From: Paludibacteraceae bacterium
GTDB taxonomy: Bacteria > Bacteroidota > Bacteroidia > Bacteroidales > Paludibacteraceae
Direction of reading: 5' to 3'
DNA: 64,000 nt
NCBI GenBank assembly: GCA_017450435.1
Contig: JAFSTO010000056.1
Span: forward strand, 62,001-126,000
Shown here: positions 16,538 to 24,243 of the stretch, in pieces
Layout: every line of letters starts with the position of its first letter
How positions within the stretch are numbered: position 1 is the first letter of the stretch
Translations under genes and position numbers: made by a program
The notes under the pieces: generated by a model
Told to the model about the DNA's origin: nothing
Database searches by the model: none
The model's input: only the letters and a program-made list of their open reading frames with translations

Positions 16538-16926
16538 TAAACACATTTGAAAAAGAGACCAAGCCGCTCACCGACTGGGAACGGATGCACCTACTCCCTG
16601 CAATGGTGAAAGAGTTGAGCCAACATGTTTCACGCAGGAGTGCTATCAAGTCCGACTATATAGCCGAGCGTATGTTGCTTGCCACAGGTCAAAAGCCCAA
16701 TGGAGCGAGGATACGTAAGATAGTGAACCATATACGCATTACTGGTATGATACCATGCCTTGTGGCGACCTCCGAGGGGTATTATGTGGCAGCAAATGCA
16801 GAAGAAATAGCGGACTGTGTTATTTCACTTCAGCAAAGAGCCAAACAGATAGACCAAGTAGCGCAAGCACTACACAATCAAATGCTCACACATTTCCCGA
16901 TGAGCGGACAAATGAGATTATTCTAA
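16534..16926 (+). CDS. Winged-helix-like small protein
   Basis: The 130-residue protein has RSAIKSDYIAERMLLATGQKPNGARIRKIVNHIRITGMIPCLVATSEGYYVA, a helix-turn-helix followed by a wing-like hairpin, similar to winged-helix modules of Bacteroidetes phage proteins. It starts in the stop codon of the upstream gene (ATGA overlap). A DNA-binding role in replication or regulation is inferred. Confidence 0.55.
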   Translation: MINTFEKETKPLTDWERMHLLPAMVKELSQHVSRRSAIKSDYIAERMLLATGQKPNGARIRKIVNHIRITGMIPCLVATSEGYYVAANAEEIADCVISLQQRAKQIDQVAQALHNQMLTHFPMSGQMRLF

Positions 16927-16942
16927 CAAAATCACAATACTT

Positions 16943-17149
16943 ATGATGACGAAAGCAAACAGACAGAAGATTTATGAGTGGATACGCTCTAACAAAGGGA
17001 AGAGTGGTGCGTTTATGGAAACGAAATGGGTTTCCACAACAGACTATAACAATATACGTCAGCGCATCAACATAACATATAACTATGCCACCTACGAGAC
17101 TATTGAGCGCAAGGGGGATAAGGTGCGTATGCGTATTCTTATCAAATGA
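16943..17149 (+). CDS. Small basic phage protein
   Basis: This 68-residue basic protein (MMTKANRQKIYEWIRSNKGKSG...) has a helix followed by a beta-rich part (KGDKVRMRILIK). No family recognised. Its stop overlaps the start of the next gene (ATGA). Confidence 0.5.
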   Translation: MMTKANRQKIYEWIRSNKGKSGAFMETKWVSTTDYNNIRQRINITYNYATYETIERKGDKVRMRILIK

Positions 17150-17823
17150 GACAGACAATGGAGACCGAGAAAACAAATACTGCCAACGCACTCACGGTAA
17201 TACGCGACAAATTCCTACGCAAGATAGGTCTGTATGTGAAGAATGTGAATGGTGATATTGATGAGCAGAAAATAAATGGGCGAGTCCTTACTCCGTTGTG
17301 CGCTATTGATATGGCATACGAGGCGTTTCAAGAGATAGACAAGTCGTATTTCAGGCAGGATACAAAGATGTTATATAACGGAATAAACAAAAAGTTTCAT
17401 GCCATATTCAGTGCCAAAAACGGTGTTATCTATAAAGGACTGACTGAAAAAGAAATTTACCTGCTCATTGACTACATGGAGAAAATAGCCGAAGAAGTGA
17501 AACACGAAACGGAAATACTAAAATGGCAGATTATGGGACACCTCATGGACTTTCCTGTCAAAGAAAGAGAGATTGTCTGCAAACTTATCTATGTAATGAC
17601 GATATGTTGTTACTCATACGACATGATAGAACGCGACTTGCATAAAAAGTTCGTGGAGATAGAGTTTATTTCACGCACGGCAAGCCGTATCGTAGATGCC
17701 ATGTTGAAACAGTTGTTTGGGAGAAACGCACCCGACCTCGTGTTTACAGATGAGGTTTTTGTGCAAACGCTCACTATTCTTTTCAACAAATTAAGTCGCC
17801 TAACCACGGAGGGAGTGGCATGA
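17146..17823 (+). CDS. Phage protein of unknown function, helical
   Basis: The 225-residue product is mostly helical (MLYNGINKKFHAIF, EIYLLIDYMEKIAEEVKHETE) and has no catalytic motif I recognise. A second start (METEK at 17158) is possible. It is translationally coupled on both sides (ATGA overlaps) to a small basic protein and to the methylase remnant, so it belongs to the replication/modification operon. Confidence 0.5.
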   Translation: MRQTMETEKTNTANALTVIRDKFLRKIGLYVKNVNGDIDEQKINGRVLTPLCAIDMAYEAFQEIDKSYFRQDTKMLYNGINKKFHAIFSAKNGVIYKGLTEKEIYLLIDYMEKIAEEVKHETEILKWQIMGHLMDFPVKEREIVCKLIYVMTICCYSYDMIERDLHKKFVEIEFISRTASRIVDAMLKQLFGRNAPDLVFTDEVFVQTLTILFNKLSRLTTEGVA

Positions 17824-18014
17824 TACTCGATAAAATATATAACCTTGACTGCCTTATTGGTTTGAAAGAACTCCCGACAGAGAGTATAGACTGTGTGGTT
17901 AGCGATGTACCATACCTTATAGCGCACAAAGGCTCAAATTGCGGAGGTGGAATTTTTGCAGATTATAAGCCGCTTGTAGGGGGGGGCAAAACGAATACAA
18001 TACAATGGAAATAG
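17820..18014 (+). pseudogene. N-terminal remnant of a DNA methyltransferase, cut off at a G8 tract
   Basis: The first 50 residues (DKIYNLDCLIGLKELPTESIDCVVSDVPYL) are a paralogue of the methylase that follows at 18005, including the catalytic DVPY. The frame reaches VGGGK at the G8 tract 17979-17986 and stops 23 bp later. With 6 or 9 Gs the frame would run directly into the next methylase start, producing a fusion. The rest of the catalytic domain is missing here, so this is a decayed tandem copy or a misassembled/variable segment. Confidence 0.65.
17979..17986 (+). repeat. G8 tract (TAG8) in methylase remnant
   Basis: GTA-G8-CAAAAC; six or nine Gs would join this frame to the methylase at 18005. 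Confidence 0.9.
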
Positions 18015-18829
18015 ATAAAATTTATAATGAAGATTGTCTTGTCGGCATGAAGAGCATATCTGACGAGAGCGTTGATTGTGTAGTGTCTGACGTGCCATAT
18101 CTGCTTGTCGGTGGCGGTTGCTCCGAGGGCGAGTATCGCACAGCAAAGGGGCATAAACAGCCGAGCGGTATAATGAACCGTCAGCGTTCATATACAAAGA
18201 TAGCGGGCAATGAACATGGGCATACACTCGCAGACGGGACAAAGCATGTCAATCTCGGAGGTTGCATGAACGATGCAGTTGAAGATGTCCGGGCAGGAAA
18301 GATGTTTGCACACAACGATATAAAATTTTCCGACTGGCTGCCTGATGTCTATCGGGTTTTGAAACCAAATACTCACTGTTATCTGATGATAAACAGCCGC
18401 AACCTCAAAGACCTGCAAACAGAAGCGGAGAAAGTGGGATTTAAGTTTCAGAATTTGCTCGTTTGGGATAAAGGAAACGGGACACCTAACAAGTTCTATA
18501 TGCAATGCTTTGAGTTAATCTTAATGCTCCGAAAAGGCGGCGAAAGGTGGATAAATGATATGGGCAGCAAAAATATCTTACGCACTCCTAATATCATCGG
18601 CGACAAACTTCACCCTACGCAAAAACCGATTAGTCTGATGAGACACATGATAGAGAACTCTACAAACAGAGGGGATGTAGTGCTTGACCCTTTTATGGGC
18701 AGCGGTTCGACAGCCATCGCCTGTGTACAATCGGAACGTCATTATATCGGCTATGAGATAGACCCTCAATACTATGAGGTTGCGCAAAACAGATTAAAGA
18801 ACGAAACAAGACAATTATTGTTATTCTAA
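18005..18829 (+). CDS. DNA methyltransferase (N4/N6, DpnA/M.HinfI-type)
   Basis: The 274-residue enzyme has catalytic motif IV as SDVPY (29-32, an unusual DVPY in place of DPPY/SPPY), the target region GNEHGH...HNDIKFSDWL, the segment HPTQKPISLMRHMIE and the SAM-binding motif I DPFMGSGSTA near the C-terminus, so it has the beta-class motif order. It would methylate adenine N6 or cytosine N4 in phage DNA, probably against host restriction. It is complete and overlaps the upstream remnant by 10 bp. Confidence 0.85.
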   Translation: MEIDKIYNEDCLVGMKSISDESVDCVVSDVPYLLVGGGCSEGEYRTAKGHKQPSGIMNRQRSYTKIAGNEHGHTLADGTKHVNLGGCMNDAVEDVRAGKMFAHNDIKFSDWLPDVYRVLKPNTHCYLMINSRNLKDLQTEAEKVGFKFQNLLVWDKGNGTPNKFYMQCFELILMLRKGGERWINDMGSKNILRTPNIIGDKLHPTQKPISLMRHMIENSTNRGDVVLDPFMGSGSTAIACVQSERHYIGYEIDPQYYEVAQNRLKNETRQLLLF

Positions 18830-18842
18830 AATTCATACAACT

Positions 18843-19127
18843 ATGGTACAACAAATTACATTACACGAAGATGCTTTCAACAGCATCAAAGAACAGTTCG
18901 ACAAAGGAGAAACGGCAACTATCGCTACTCGCAGTCTGCAAGGTTTTCACCTCGGAGATACCATTCGTATTTTCGAGATAAAAAACGGCTATGACATTTC
19001 CAATGTAAAGCACCGAGCAGCAAAAAAAAGCCCATATACAGGCAGGGAGATGCGCTGTTTCGTAAAGGCTTGCTATGTGCCTGATGAGGGCAAGGGCTAC
19101 GGTATAGTTCTCAAAAAGGAGGAATGA
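18843..19127 (+). CDS. Small PUA/ASCH-like protein (DUF3850-like), tentative
   Basis: The 94-residue protein contains FHLGDTIRIFEIKNGYD and YTGREMRCFVKACYVPDEGKGYGIVLKKE, matching the beta-barrel pattern of DUF3850/ASCH-type domains, which bind RNA or modified nucleotides. Assignment is by pattern only. Located right after the methylase. Confidence 0.5.
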   Translation: MVQQITLHEDAFNSIKEQFDKGETATIATRSLQGFHLGDTIRIFEIKNGYDISNVKHRAAKKSPYTGREMRCFVKACYVPDEGKGYGIVLKKEE

Positions 19128-19131
19128 TGCT

Positions 19132-19353
19132 ATGGTAATTGTCGTTTTTGAAGATACATATCACAATCGTGTGCTGCGCAAATTCTACCGTCTGCGGCAG
19201 TTGGATATCAAAAATGGAACAAAGATATTCATAGACAGTAAAAACGAAGAAGACTGTGGGTGGTGGGAAGTGCAGGAGCAACGTATCGGAATAGGTCGGG
19301 GGCTGTTTAACAGAGTTGCTCAATTCTTCACATTATCGCCGATTTACCTATAA
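19132..19353 (+). CDS. Small phage protein, unknown function
   Basis: This 73-residue protein (MVIVVFEDTYHNRVLRKFYR...) is beta-rich with a C-terminal hydrophobic end (RVAQFFTLSPIYL). It follows the DUF3850-like gene by 4 bp. No family recognised. Confidence 0.5.
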   Translation: MVIVVFEDTYHNRVLRKFYRLRQLDIKNGTKIFIDSKNEEDCGWWEVQEQRIGIGRGLFNRVAQFFTLSPIYL

Positions 19354-19421
19354 ACAAGTGCTGCTGACGGAGTGATGTATCTATAACTAACACTATACAC
19401 TAATCTTTCAAATAGAGTAAT

Positions 19422-19841
19422 ATGAGTATCAATCTTGAATGGCTGGACGCTTGCAACGAATTGCGGAACACGATAGAACAATCGCAGGGGCTTTTATCGC
19501 GTATGGAAACACCATATCTGACAGACAAAAGCCTTATTCCCGAAGTTCATACACTTTTGCAGTCGTATCTCACGCAGTATGACAAATCTACCGCCATACG
19601 AGCCGAAATGCTGATATTGCTCTATTTGTTTGCTCCCTCGCGGCTCATACAGCAAAAACAAGGGCGGTTTCAGATAATGACAGATGTCGCCAACGCTATG
19701 GGACTGAATAGGAATAACGCCTACATGTACAAAGTTACTCTTATAGATTTCTATCGGTTGTATAAAGATTTTCGTGCAATAGTGGACGGCGGCATGCAGA
19801 TTGTCAAAGAAAAATACGCAAGACAGGGTGATTTTGTCTAA
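19422..19841 (+). CDS. Putative HTH regulator, end of early operon
   Basis: The 139-residue protein is helical; QIMTDVANAMGLNRNNAYMYKVTLIDFYRLYKDF can be read as a helix-turn-helix followed by a support helix, and RAEMLILLYLFAPSRLIQQ as the hydrophobic core. It is the last gene before the promoter repeat at 19.85 kb. It could control the next operon; this is inferred from place only. Confidence 0.45.
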   Translation: MSINLEWLDACNELRNTIEQSQGLLSRMETPYLTDKSLIPEVHTLLQSYLTQYDKSTAIRAEMLILLYLFAPSRLIQQKQGRFQIMTDVANAMGLNRNNAYMYKVTLIDFYRLYKDFRAIVDGGMQIVKEKYARQGDFV

Positions 19842-19850
19842 TGCGAACAC

Positions 19851-20062
19851 TTTTTTTGAAAAAATTTTCATTTTATACAATGCTCATTTATAGCGTTTTA
19901 CGATTTTACTTAAAAATTTTTTATAAAAAAGTTATCAGAAAATTTGCACGTTTCAAAAATTAGTATTACCTTTGCAGTGTGAAATTAAAACAACACTTTA
20001 ATTTCATATAATAATGTACAATGTTTAATTTATTAAATGCACAATGTTATGAAAACTTTGAA
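19851..20062 (+). repeat. Promoter-leader repeat, copy 1
   Basis: About 210 bp nearly identical (over 90 % by eye) to 31517-31723 and 45190-45402. It holds an AT-rich upstream part, TTTG (19943-19946), TACCTTTG (19967-19974), a leader hairpin TGAAATTAAA/TTTAATTTCA (19980-20006), and the start context AAATGCACAATGTT-ATG. Confidence 0.9.
19943..19974 (+). promoter_or_regulatory. Promoter within repeat copy 1
   Basis: TTTG, 20 bp, TACCTTTG; the transcript begins with a 10-bp hairpin. Drives the DUF2958 gene and its small neighbours. Confidence 0.8.
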
Positions 20063-20414
20063 ACTGACAAAGGCTATTTACAGTCTTTTTGAAAAGTACC
20101 CTATTTATTCACAAGAGGGCAACAATAATGCAAGGGTGTTATGCAAAATCTTTAACCCTTACGGCAGAGGTTCATGGTATATTACCGAGGCTGAAAAACA
20201 AGAAAACGGCGATTATCTCTGTTTTGGACTGGTAAGTTTGTTTGAGGTAGAGTTGGGCTACTTTATGTTATCTGACTTATTGAACGTGCACGTAAAAGTG
20301 TTCGGTTTAGGTTTGCCTTTAGAGCGTGACCGTGGTTTTAGCGGCAACTTGCGCGATGCATACAAAGATTGCGGTGCGTTAGACAAATACAACGAAATGT
20401 TCAATATGGCATAA
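20049..20414 (+). CDS. DUF2958 family protein
   Basis: The 121-residue product matches DUF2958 along its length: CKIFNPYGRGSWYITEAE, YLCFGLVSLFEVELGYFMLSDL and LGLPLERDRGF. Such proteins are common on plasmids and phages and their function is not known. Start ATGAAAACT at 20049 is chosen over an in-frame ATG 12 bases upstream because the three promoter repeats share the same leader up to this codon. Confidence 0.8.
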   Translation: MKTLKLTKAIYSLFEKYPIYSQEGNNNARVLCKIFNPYGRGSWYITEAEKQENGDYLCFGLVSLFEVELGYFMLSDLLNVHVKVFGLGLPLERDRGFSGNLRDAYKDCGALDKYNEMFNMA

Positions 20415-20432
20415 CAATAAGCAAAAGAAAAT

Positions 20433-20612
20433 ATGAAAGAGTGTTTTGTATTATTCAATGTAGAGCAGCATAAGTTCTATTCAGAGAGTGAGTCGCTATG
20501 GTCGGTATGTATAGGTACATTTTACCGCACGAAAGAAGACGCACGAGTGGCAATAGAGCGAAACGGTCTCGACTCCTCAAAAGTGCGTACAATACATTTA
20601 TTTGATTTTTAA
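20433..20612 (+). CDS. Small phage protein, 59 residues
   Basis: The ORF MKECFVLFNVEQHKFYSESE... encodes a beta-hairpin-rich 59-residue protein with a helix (TKEDARVAIERNGL). It resembles small proteins that display a value for host-like 'in the operand' beta folds only in general shape; no family is recognised. It lies 18 bp after the DUF2958 gene. Confidence 0.5.
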   Translation: MKECFVLFNVEQHKFYSESESLWSVCIGTFYRTKEDARVAIERNGLDSSKVRTIHLFDF

Positions 20613-20621
20613 GACGAATAT

Positions 20622-20879
20622 ATGTCAGAAATTAAAATCAATCCCAAGCGCGTATATTAAGTTCACGCATACGGTGAGGGGTTTAGTCTAAAAGGTTCAA
20701 TGCAGGGCGGTGGGTTCAAAAGCCTTACCGACTGCGTTGTTAAGGTTATAAATGGCACTGCCAAATTGTCAGATGTACGGTGTGTTGCTATTCTGGATGT
20801 AAAGAGTATGCAATCGGCACGCTACAAAGTAGTTTTAAGCAAGGACAAAAAAGAGGGGTTTGTGTTGGTTGCATACTAA
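20622..20879 (+). pseudogene. Small phage gene interrupted by an in-frame TAA
   Basis: The frame starts with MSEIKINPKRVY, meets TAA at 20658-20660 and then stays open for 72 codons (HAYGEGFSLKGS ... EGFVLVAY) to a TAA at 20877. The second part is clearly protein-like. Either a nonsense mutation has split an 85-residue gene, or the real start is further downstream (ATG at 20699). A second gene with the same defect lies at 46394. Confidence 0.55.
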
Positions 20880-20888
20880 ATAAATTTA

Positions 20889-20955
20889 GATTAAACGAAA
20901 AAACAATAAATAACGTCTGTAAATTTCACCAAATCACTAAATTTGTGTAAATTTG
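20889..20955 (+). promoter_or_regulatory. Late-type promoter, copy 1 (upstream box plus -7)
   Basis: An upstream box GATTAAACGAAAAAACAA (20889-20906) lies 41 bp before TAAATTTG (20948-20955) within GTGTAAATTTGCAGCG. The same arrangement occurs at 23130-23198 and 47090-47158. A weak -33 (TTTC, 20924-20927) is also present. It drives the ASCH/hydrolase/array-protein operon. Confidence 0.6.
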
Positions 20956-20998
20956 CAGCGAAATATAATTATATGTTTCACTTAAAGTCAGTTTTATT

Positions 20999-21460
20999 AT
21001 GTTAGACAACAAGACAGCATTAAGCGAGGTGCAGCAAAAGAAAGCCGAGATGCTGCAAGAGGGCAAAAAGGTTATTACCTTTAGCCTAAAACAAAAGTAC
21101 TTTGATGCCATATTAGCAGGGCGCAAAGTGCAAGAGTTCCGCGAGATTCGTCCCTCAACTATCAAACGGCTTGTTCAGTTAGACAAAGACGGGTATGACA
21201 TCGAAGATGAGAACGGCAATGCTATTCCTATCAAGTACGATGCAATACACTTTATCACGGGCGCACGCAATGCCAAACATCGTGACAGCGCACTTGTTGA
21301 GGTTGAGAGTGCTTTTGTAGAGTACATCGCCGACAAAGATGGTAACATCATCGAGTGGCAGGCAGATGATGGGGCTTATTGGCAGGTTTCGCAGGTTGTG
21401 TACAATCTTGGTCGCATACTCGCAAAAAACATTTACCCGAAAGACAAGGTAACGTATTAG
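20999..21460 (+). CDS. ASCH-domain protein
   Basis: The 153-residue protein contains KVITFSLKQKYFDAILAGRKVQEFREIRP, the typical N-terminus of ASCH domains, and IHFITGARNAKHRDSALVEVE. ASCH proteins have a PUA-like barrel and bind RNA; some hydrolyse N4-acetylcytidine. The Lys and Glu of KxxFDxIxxGxKxxExR are present. A second ASCH gene lies at 31117. First gene of the operon behind the promoter at 20889-20955. Confidence 0.75.
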   Translation: MLDNKTALSEVQQKKAEMLQEGKKVITFSLKQKYFDAILAGRKVQEFREIRPSTIKRLVQLDKDGYDIEDENGNAIPIKYDAIHFITGARNAKHRDSALVEVESAFVEYIADKDGNIIEWQADDGAYWQVSQVVYNLGRILAKNIYPKDKVTY

Positions 21461-21464
21461 CACA

Positions 21465-22145
21465 ATGTACAAAAGGTTAGTATTACATATTCCTCATGCA
21501 GCAATCGGTGGCTTGAACAGTGCCAACTGGTCAGACCGCCGTTTGCTATATGAAGAGGTGCGCAGGTGGACTGATTGGTACACGGACTATCTCTTTGACC
21601 AACATGCTCCGAACACAAAGGTGGTGATGTCTGAATACTCTCGTTTCGTGGTGGATTGTGAACGTTTGCAAAATGACCCGTTAGAAAAAGTAGGCAGGGG
21701 CATATTGTACACACATGCCTGCAATGGTTGTGAGCGGTACATTGATGAAGATGAACGCACACGCCTTATGGCATACTATGTGCAGAACCGCGACAATCTG
21801 CGAGGGTGTTTAACGAAAGAAAGCATACTCATAGACTGTCATTCATTTCCTTCGGATGAGGCAGATTTAGATATTTGTATCGGCTATAATGAGGATTGGT
21901 CAAAACCTGATGATACAACGCTTATGCTTGTCCGTGACAAGTTTATTGCAAACGGCTACAAGGTGGCATTTAACATTCCCTACTCTAACAGCATATCGCC
22001 TAAAACAACATTCGCCTACCCATCTTTGATGATAGAGGTAAACAAGCGATGTTACATGGACGAAGATACAATGCGGCTCACTCCGAAAGCCAACAAACTA
22101 CGTAATACTATCAATGACATATACACAATGTTATTAAACGACTGA
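21465..22145 (+). CDS. N-formylglutamate amidohydrolase superfamily protein
   Basis: The 226-residue protein has LHIPHAAIG near the start, ERTRLMAYY in the middle, ILIDCHSFPS and SLMIEVNKRCY, corresponding to the metal and substrate motifs of the FGase fold, a zinc-dependent amide hydrolase related to carboxypeptidases. The natural substrate in a phage is unknown; peptidoglycan peptides or modified proteins are possible. It lies 5 bp after the ASCH gene and directly before the small-protein array. Confidence 0.75.
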   Translation: MYKRLVLHIPHAAIGGLNSANWSDRRLLYEEVRRWTDWYTDYLFDQHAPNTKVVMSEYSRFVVDCERLQNDPLEKVGRGILYTHACNGCERYIDEDERTRLMAYYVQNRDNLRGCLTKESILIDCHSFPSDEADLDICIGYNEDWSKPDDTTLMLVRDKFIANGYKVAFNIPYSNSISPKTTFAYPSLMIEVNKRCYMDEDTMRLTPKANKLRNTINDIYTMLLND

Positions 22146-22149
22146 AACA

Positions 22150-22353
22150 ATGAACCCTACAAAAGAACAAATCGAGCAGTATCGCGAAGAGGTTATTCAA
22201 GAACTGAAAGCACTGCCTATTAACCCTCAAGTAACGCCTGCAAACTACAAAGAGCAAGAAGTGGAAAGAGTAAAGAATTATCCTGACCACGTACTCATCA
22301 ATGCGATGCAGTACAATACTCCGAAAGAGTTTGCCGAAATGATTGAGATGTAA
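22150..22353 (+). CDS. Small acidic phage protein
   Basis: This 67-residue helical protein (MNPTKEQIEQYREEVIQEL...) has no recognised family. It is packed between the FGase-like gene and the first array protein (4 and 2 bp gaps), which points to co-expression with them. Confidence 0.5.
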   Translation: MNPTKEQIEQYREEVIQELKALPINPQVTPANYKEQEVERVKNYPDHVLINAMQYNTPKEFAEMIEM

Positions 22354-22355
22354 TT

Positions 22356-23036
22356 ATGGCACGAAAAAAGAGAAATTACAAAGTCACCTCGCAACTCCGC
22401 ACACGTTTGATGAGTATGCGTGTAGATAGAGAATTGCGCAATCACAACATCCCTCACACAACACAGTCTATCAGCCAAGTTTCCGCAACGACATTTCACA
22501 AGGCTATTTCTGCGGGCAAGTCTGCAAACAAGAAAGGTTGGATGGTAGATGTGCATAGTGTGTCGGAATATCGCAGTATGCGCTGTTACCTTACGGCTGA
22601 CGGCAAGAGTGGCATCGCTATCAAGCGTAACGGTGATGTGGTTTCTCTATTTAGTGCAGGCGGGGGGGGTAAGTTGGGAAAACTGCTCCCGTTTGCAGTT
22701 GCTGCGGGCGGTCGTAAACTTGACTGCTTTGGAGGTGGTTTGCAAAACATGTACGCTGCCTATGGCGCGAGAGCCACCGGACGAACACCGTTCAGCGAAG
22801 AAAATGCACCTGACGACTGGAACAGAGAGGACGGCAAACCCGATGTGGTTGCAATGATACTTCCGAGTTCACTTGATGAGGTTGTCAAGGCATACGATAA
22901 AAGCAGGACAATAGACCTGTCAAAGGTACGTGTATTCAACGGGAAAGACGGTTATACCAATATGCTTGCAGACCGTGACCGCAGACTTGAACAAACGAGA
23001 GGAGCAGCAAGCGGACTTGGGCTTGTAGGCGGATAA
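22356..23036 (+). CDS. Phage GNAT-like protein, ends in the array motif GLVGG
   Basis: The 226-residue protein has a basic N-terminus (MARKKRNYKV) and a central part (about 65-150: GKSGIAIKRNGDVVSLFSAGGG, GRKLDCFGGGLQNMYAAYGARATGRTPF) that reads like the cofactor-binding and C-terminal motifs of GNAT acyltransferases. Similar proteins occur near phage packaging genes; their substrate is unknown. The final residues GLGLVGG fit the G-L-x-x-G ending of the small proteins that follow. The G8 tract at 22662-22669 is in frame here, so this gene is intact. A terminator follows at 23061. Confidence 0.6.
   Translation: MARKKRNYKVTSQLRTRLMSMRVDRELRNHNIPHTTQSISQVSATTFHKAISAGKSANKKGWMVDVHSVSEYRSMRCYLTADGKSGIAIKRNGDVVSLFSAGGGGKLGKLLPFAVAAGGRKLDCFGGGLQNMYAAYGARATGRTPFSEENAPDDWNREDGKPDVVAMILPSSLDEVVKAYDKSRTIDLSKVRVFNGKDGYTNMLADRDRRLEQTRGAASGLGLVGG
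22662..22669 (+). repeat. G8 tract, in frame
   Basis: GGC-G8-TAAG inside the GNAT-like gene; the only one of the eight long G/C tracts that keeps its gene in frame, and the only one not preceded by TA. Confidence 0.9.
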
Positions 23037-23060
23037 TCGCTCATCAACAATACAATTCAT

Positions 23061-23095
23061 AGCGTGTGGAGAAATACTCTGCACGCTTTCTTTTT
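23061..23095 (+). terminator. Intrinsic terminator after the GNAT-like gene
   Basis: AGCGTGTGGAG pairs with CTCTGCACGCT (11 bp, two G-U) around a 5-base loop, followed by TTCTTTTT. Confidence 0.8.
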
Positions 23096-23129
23096 GCCTA
23101 TATGTATCATATTGAAGAGTATTATTTTA

Positions 23130-23198
23130 GATTAAAGGAAATCACAAAGATACATAGTTTCATTATGAGTGTAAGATTGTCTTGATTGTGTAATTTTG
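23130..23198 (+). promoter_or_regulatory. Late-type promoter, copy 2
   Basis: GATTAAAGGAAATCACAA (23130-23147), exactly 43 bp, then TAATTTTG (23191-23198). There is no TTTG at -33. It drives the array and probably the packaging genes beyond. Confidence 0.65.
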
Positions 23199-23254
23199 TA
23201 GCGTTTTAAGAAAAGTCAGTTGTAAAGAGTATTAACACGCAAAATTGTACAATT

Positions 23255-23554
23255 ATGCCAAGAACGCGAAGAACAATTTACAGCACCGCAGGTCGTAGCG
23301 GAGGTCGCCGTATCTCTACCAATGCACAGTTCGCACAGGATGTGAACACTCGTCTTTACGGAGGTAAAGGTGCAAACGGTACGCTCGCCCGTGTTGCGGC
23401 AAGTCGTTCATCTAACACTCCTGTGGGAATTGTTGATGAAGTGAATCGCCGTGGCGGTCGTAACGCTCTCCGTACCAGTCCTAATGGTACGCTGTCGGCG
23501 CATAAAGCACGTTATCGTGAGCTACGTGCCACTTTTGGCTTGTCAGTAGGCTGA
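23255..23554 (+). CDS. Array protein: small basic late protein ending GLSVG
   Basis: The 99-residue, Arg-rich protein opens with MPRTRRTIYSTAGRSGGRR and ends ATFGLSVG. The N-terminal MPR...GGRR and C-terminal GLxxG are shared with neighbours at 23628, 24933 and 25755. Predicted isoelectric point is high, fitting a DNA-bound or capsid-internal protein. No known family. First gene behind a late-type promoter. Confidence 0.65.
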   Translation: MPRTRRTIYSTAGRSGGRRISTNAQFAQDVNTRLYGGKGANGTLARVAASRSSNTPVGIVDEVNRRGGRNALRTSPNGTLSAHKARYRELRATFGLSVG

Positions 23555-23627
23555 CAACTATCGGCAGGGAGATGTGCTTAAATGCGCACTCCCCGCCTTT
23601 TATTAACTCTACTTAAAACAACCGATT

Positions 23628-23988
23628 ATGCCAAGAACATCAACAAGTGCCTCTCGTAGGGGGGGCAAGGCGAAAAAGCATAAATGACATCAACTCCCAA
23701 CTCAACAGGATAGTGGACACGCTGGGCGGTATTCGACTGAATGATGACTTTGAGTGGGTCGCCAATAATCCCAACAATCAACAGAGATGGGAACGGGCGC
23801 AACGAGCCGCAGCAACATACGATAGAAATATCAGAAACTCACCGAGTGGGGACAGGTCTATTATTGCAAGCAACAACGCCTTTTGGAGTTTAGACAGCAA
23901 TTCAGAACAAAGGGCAAGAGATATTAACGAAAGGTTTAAGGCTCGCAAGTATTCGCAACGCATATACATGGGGTTGGCTAATGGTTAA
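23628..23988 (+). CDS. Array protein ending GLANG, frameshifted at a G7 tract
   Basis: The gene begins MPRTSTSASRRG and, as given, stops at 23687 after the G7 tract 23659-23665. With 6 or 9 Gs the frame continues as GARRKSINDINSQLNRI and runs to IYMGLANG at 23988 (about 120 residues). The first 50 bp, including the upstream TTATG, are identical to the array gene at 25755. The later part alone has a GTG at 23647, but the shared N-terminus argues that it is not the true start. In this sequence the gene is off. Confidence 0.65.
23659..23665 (+). repeat. G7 tract (TAG7) in array gene
   Basis: CGTA-G7-CAAGG; out of frame, 6 or 9 Gs would restore the array protein. Confidence 0.9.
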
Positions 23989-24003
23989 AAAGAAACAAAG
24001 GTT

Positions 24004-24231
24004 ATGGCAAGGAAAAGATATAAACCGAACTTCAATGTTATGACTGGTGTTGGACGTGCCAAGTACGTTGTGAACTACCATGACGGCAAGAAAACACATT
24101 CAGACGGTTCTCCGTTCTACGATATTCATATCAGCCGTAACAAACGAGATCATGAGAATTTTATCCGTGGTTTGCGCAATCAAGGTTATACTGAAGGGAA
24201 TAATAACGGACTTGCATTGTCAGTCGGTTAA
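24004..24231 (+). CDS. Array protein: small basic late protein ending GLALSVG
   Basis: The 75-residue protein begins MARKRYKPNFNVMTGVGRAK and ends NNNGLALSVG. It is rich in Arg, Lys, Asn and His and contains YVVNYHDGKKTHSDGSPFYDI, a possible small beta domain. It shares termini with its neighbours but not the middle. No family known. Confidence 0.6.
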   Translation: MARKRYKPNFNVMTGVGRAKYVVNYHDGKKTHSDGSPFYDIHISRNKRDHENFIRGLRNQGYTEGNNNGLALSVG

Positions 24232-24243
24232 GAGAATGAAGAT

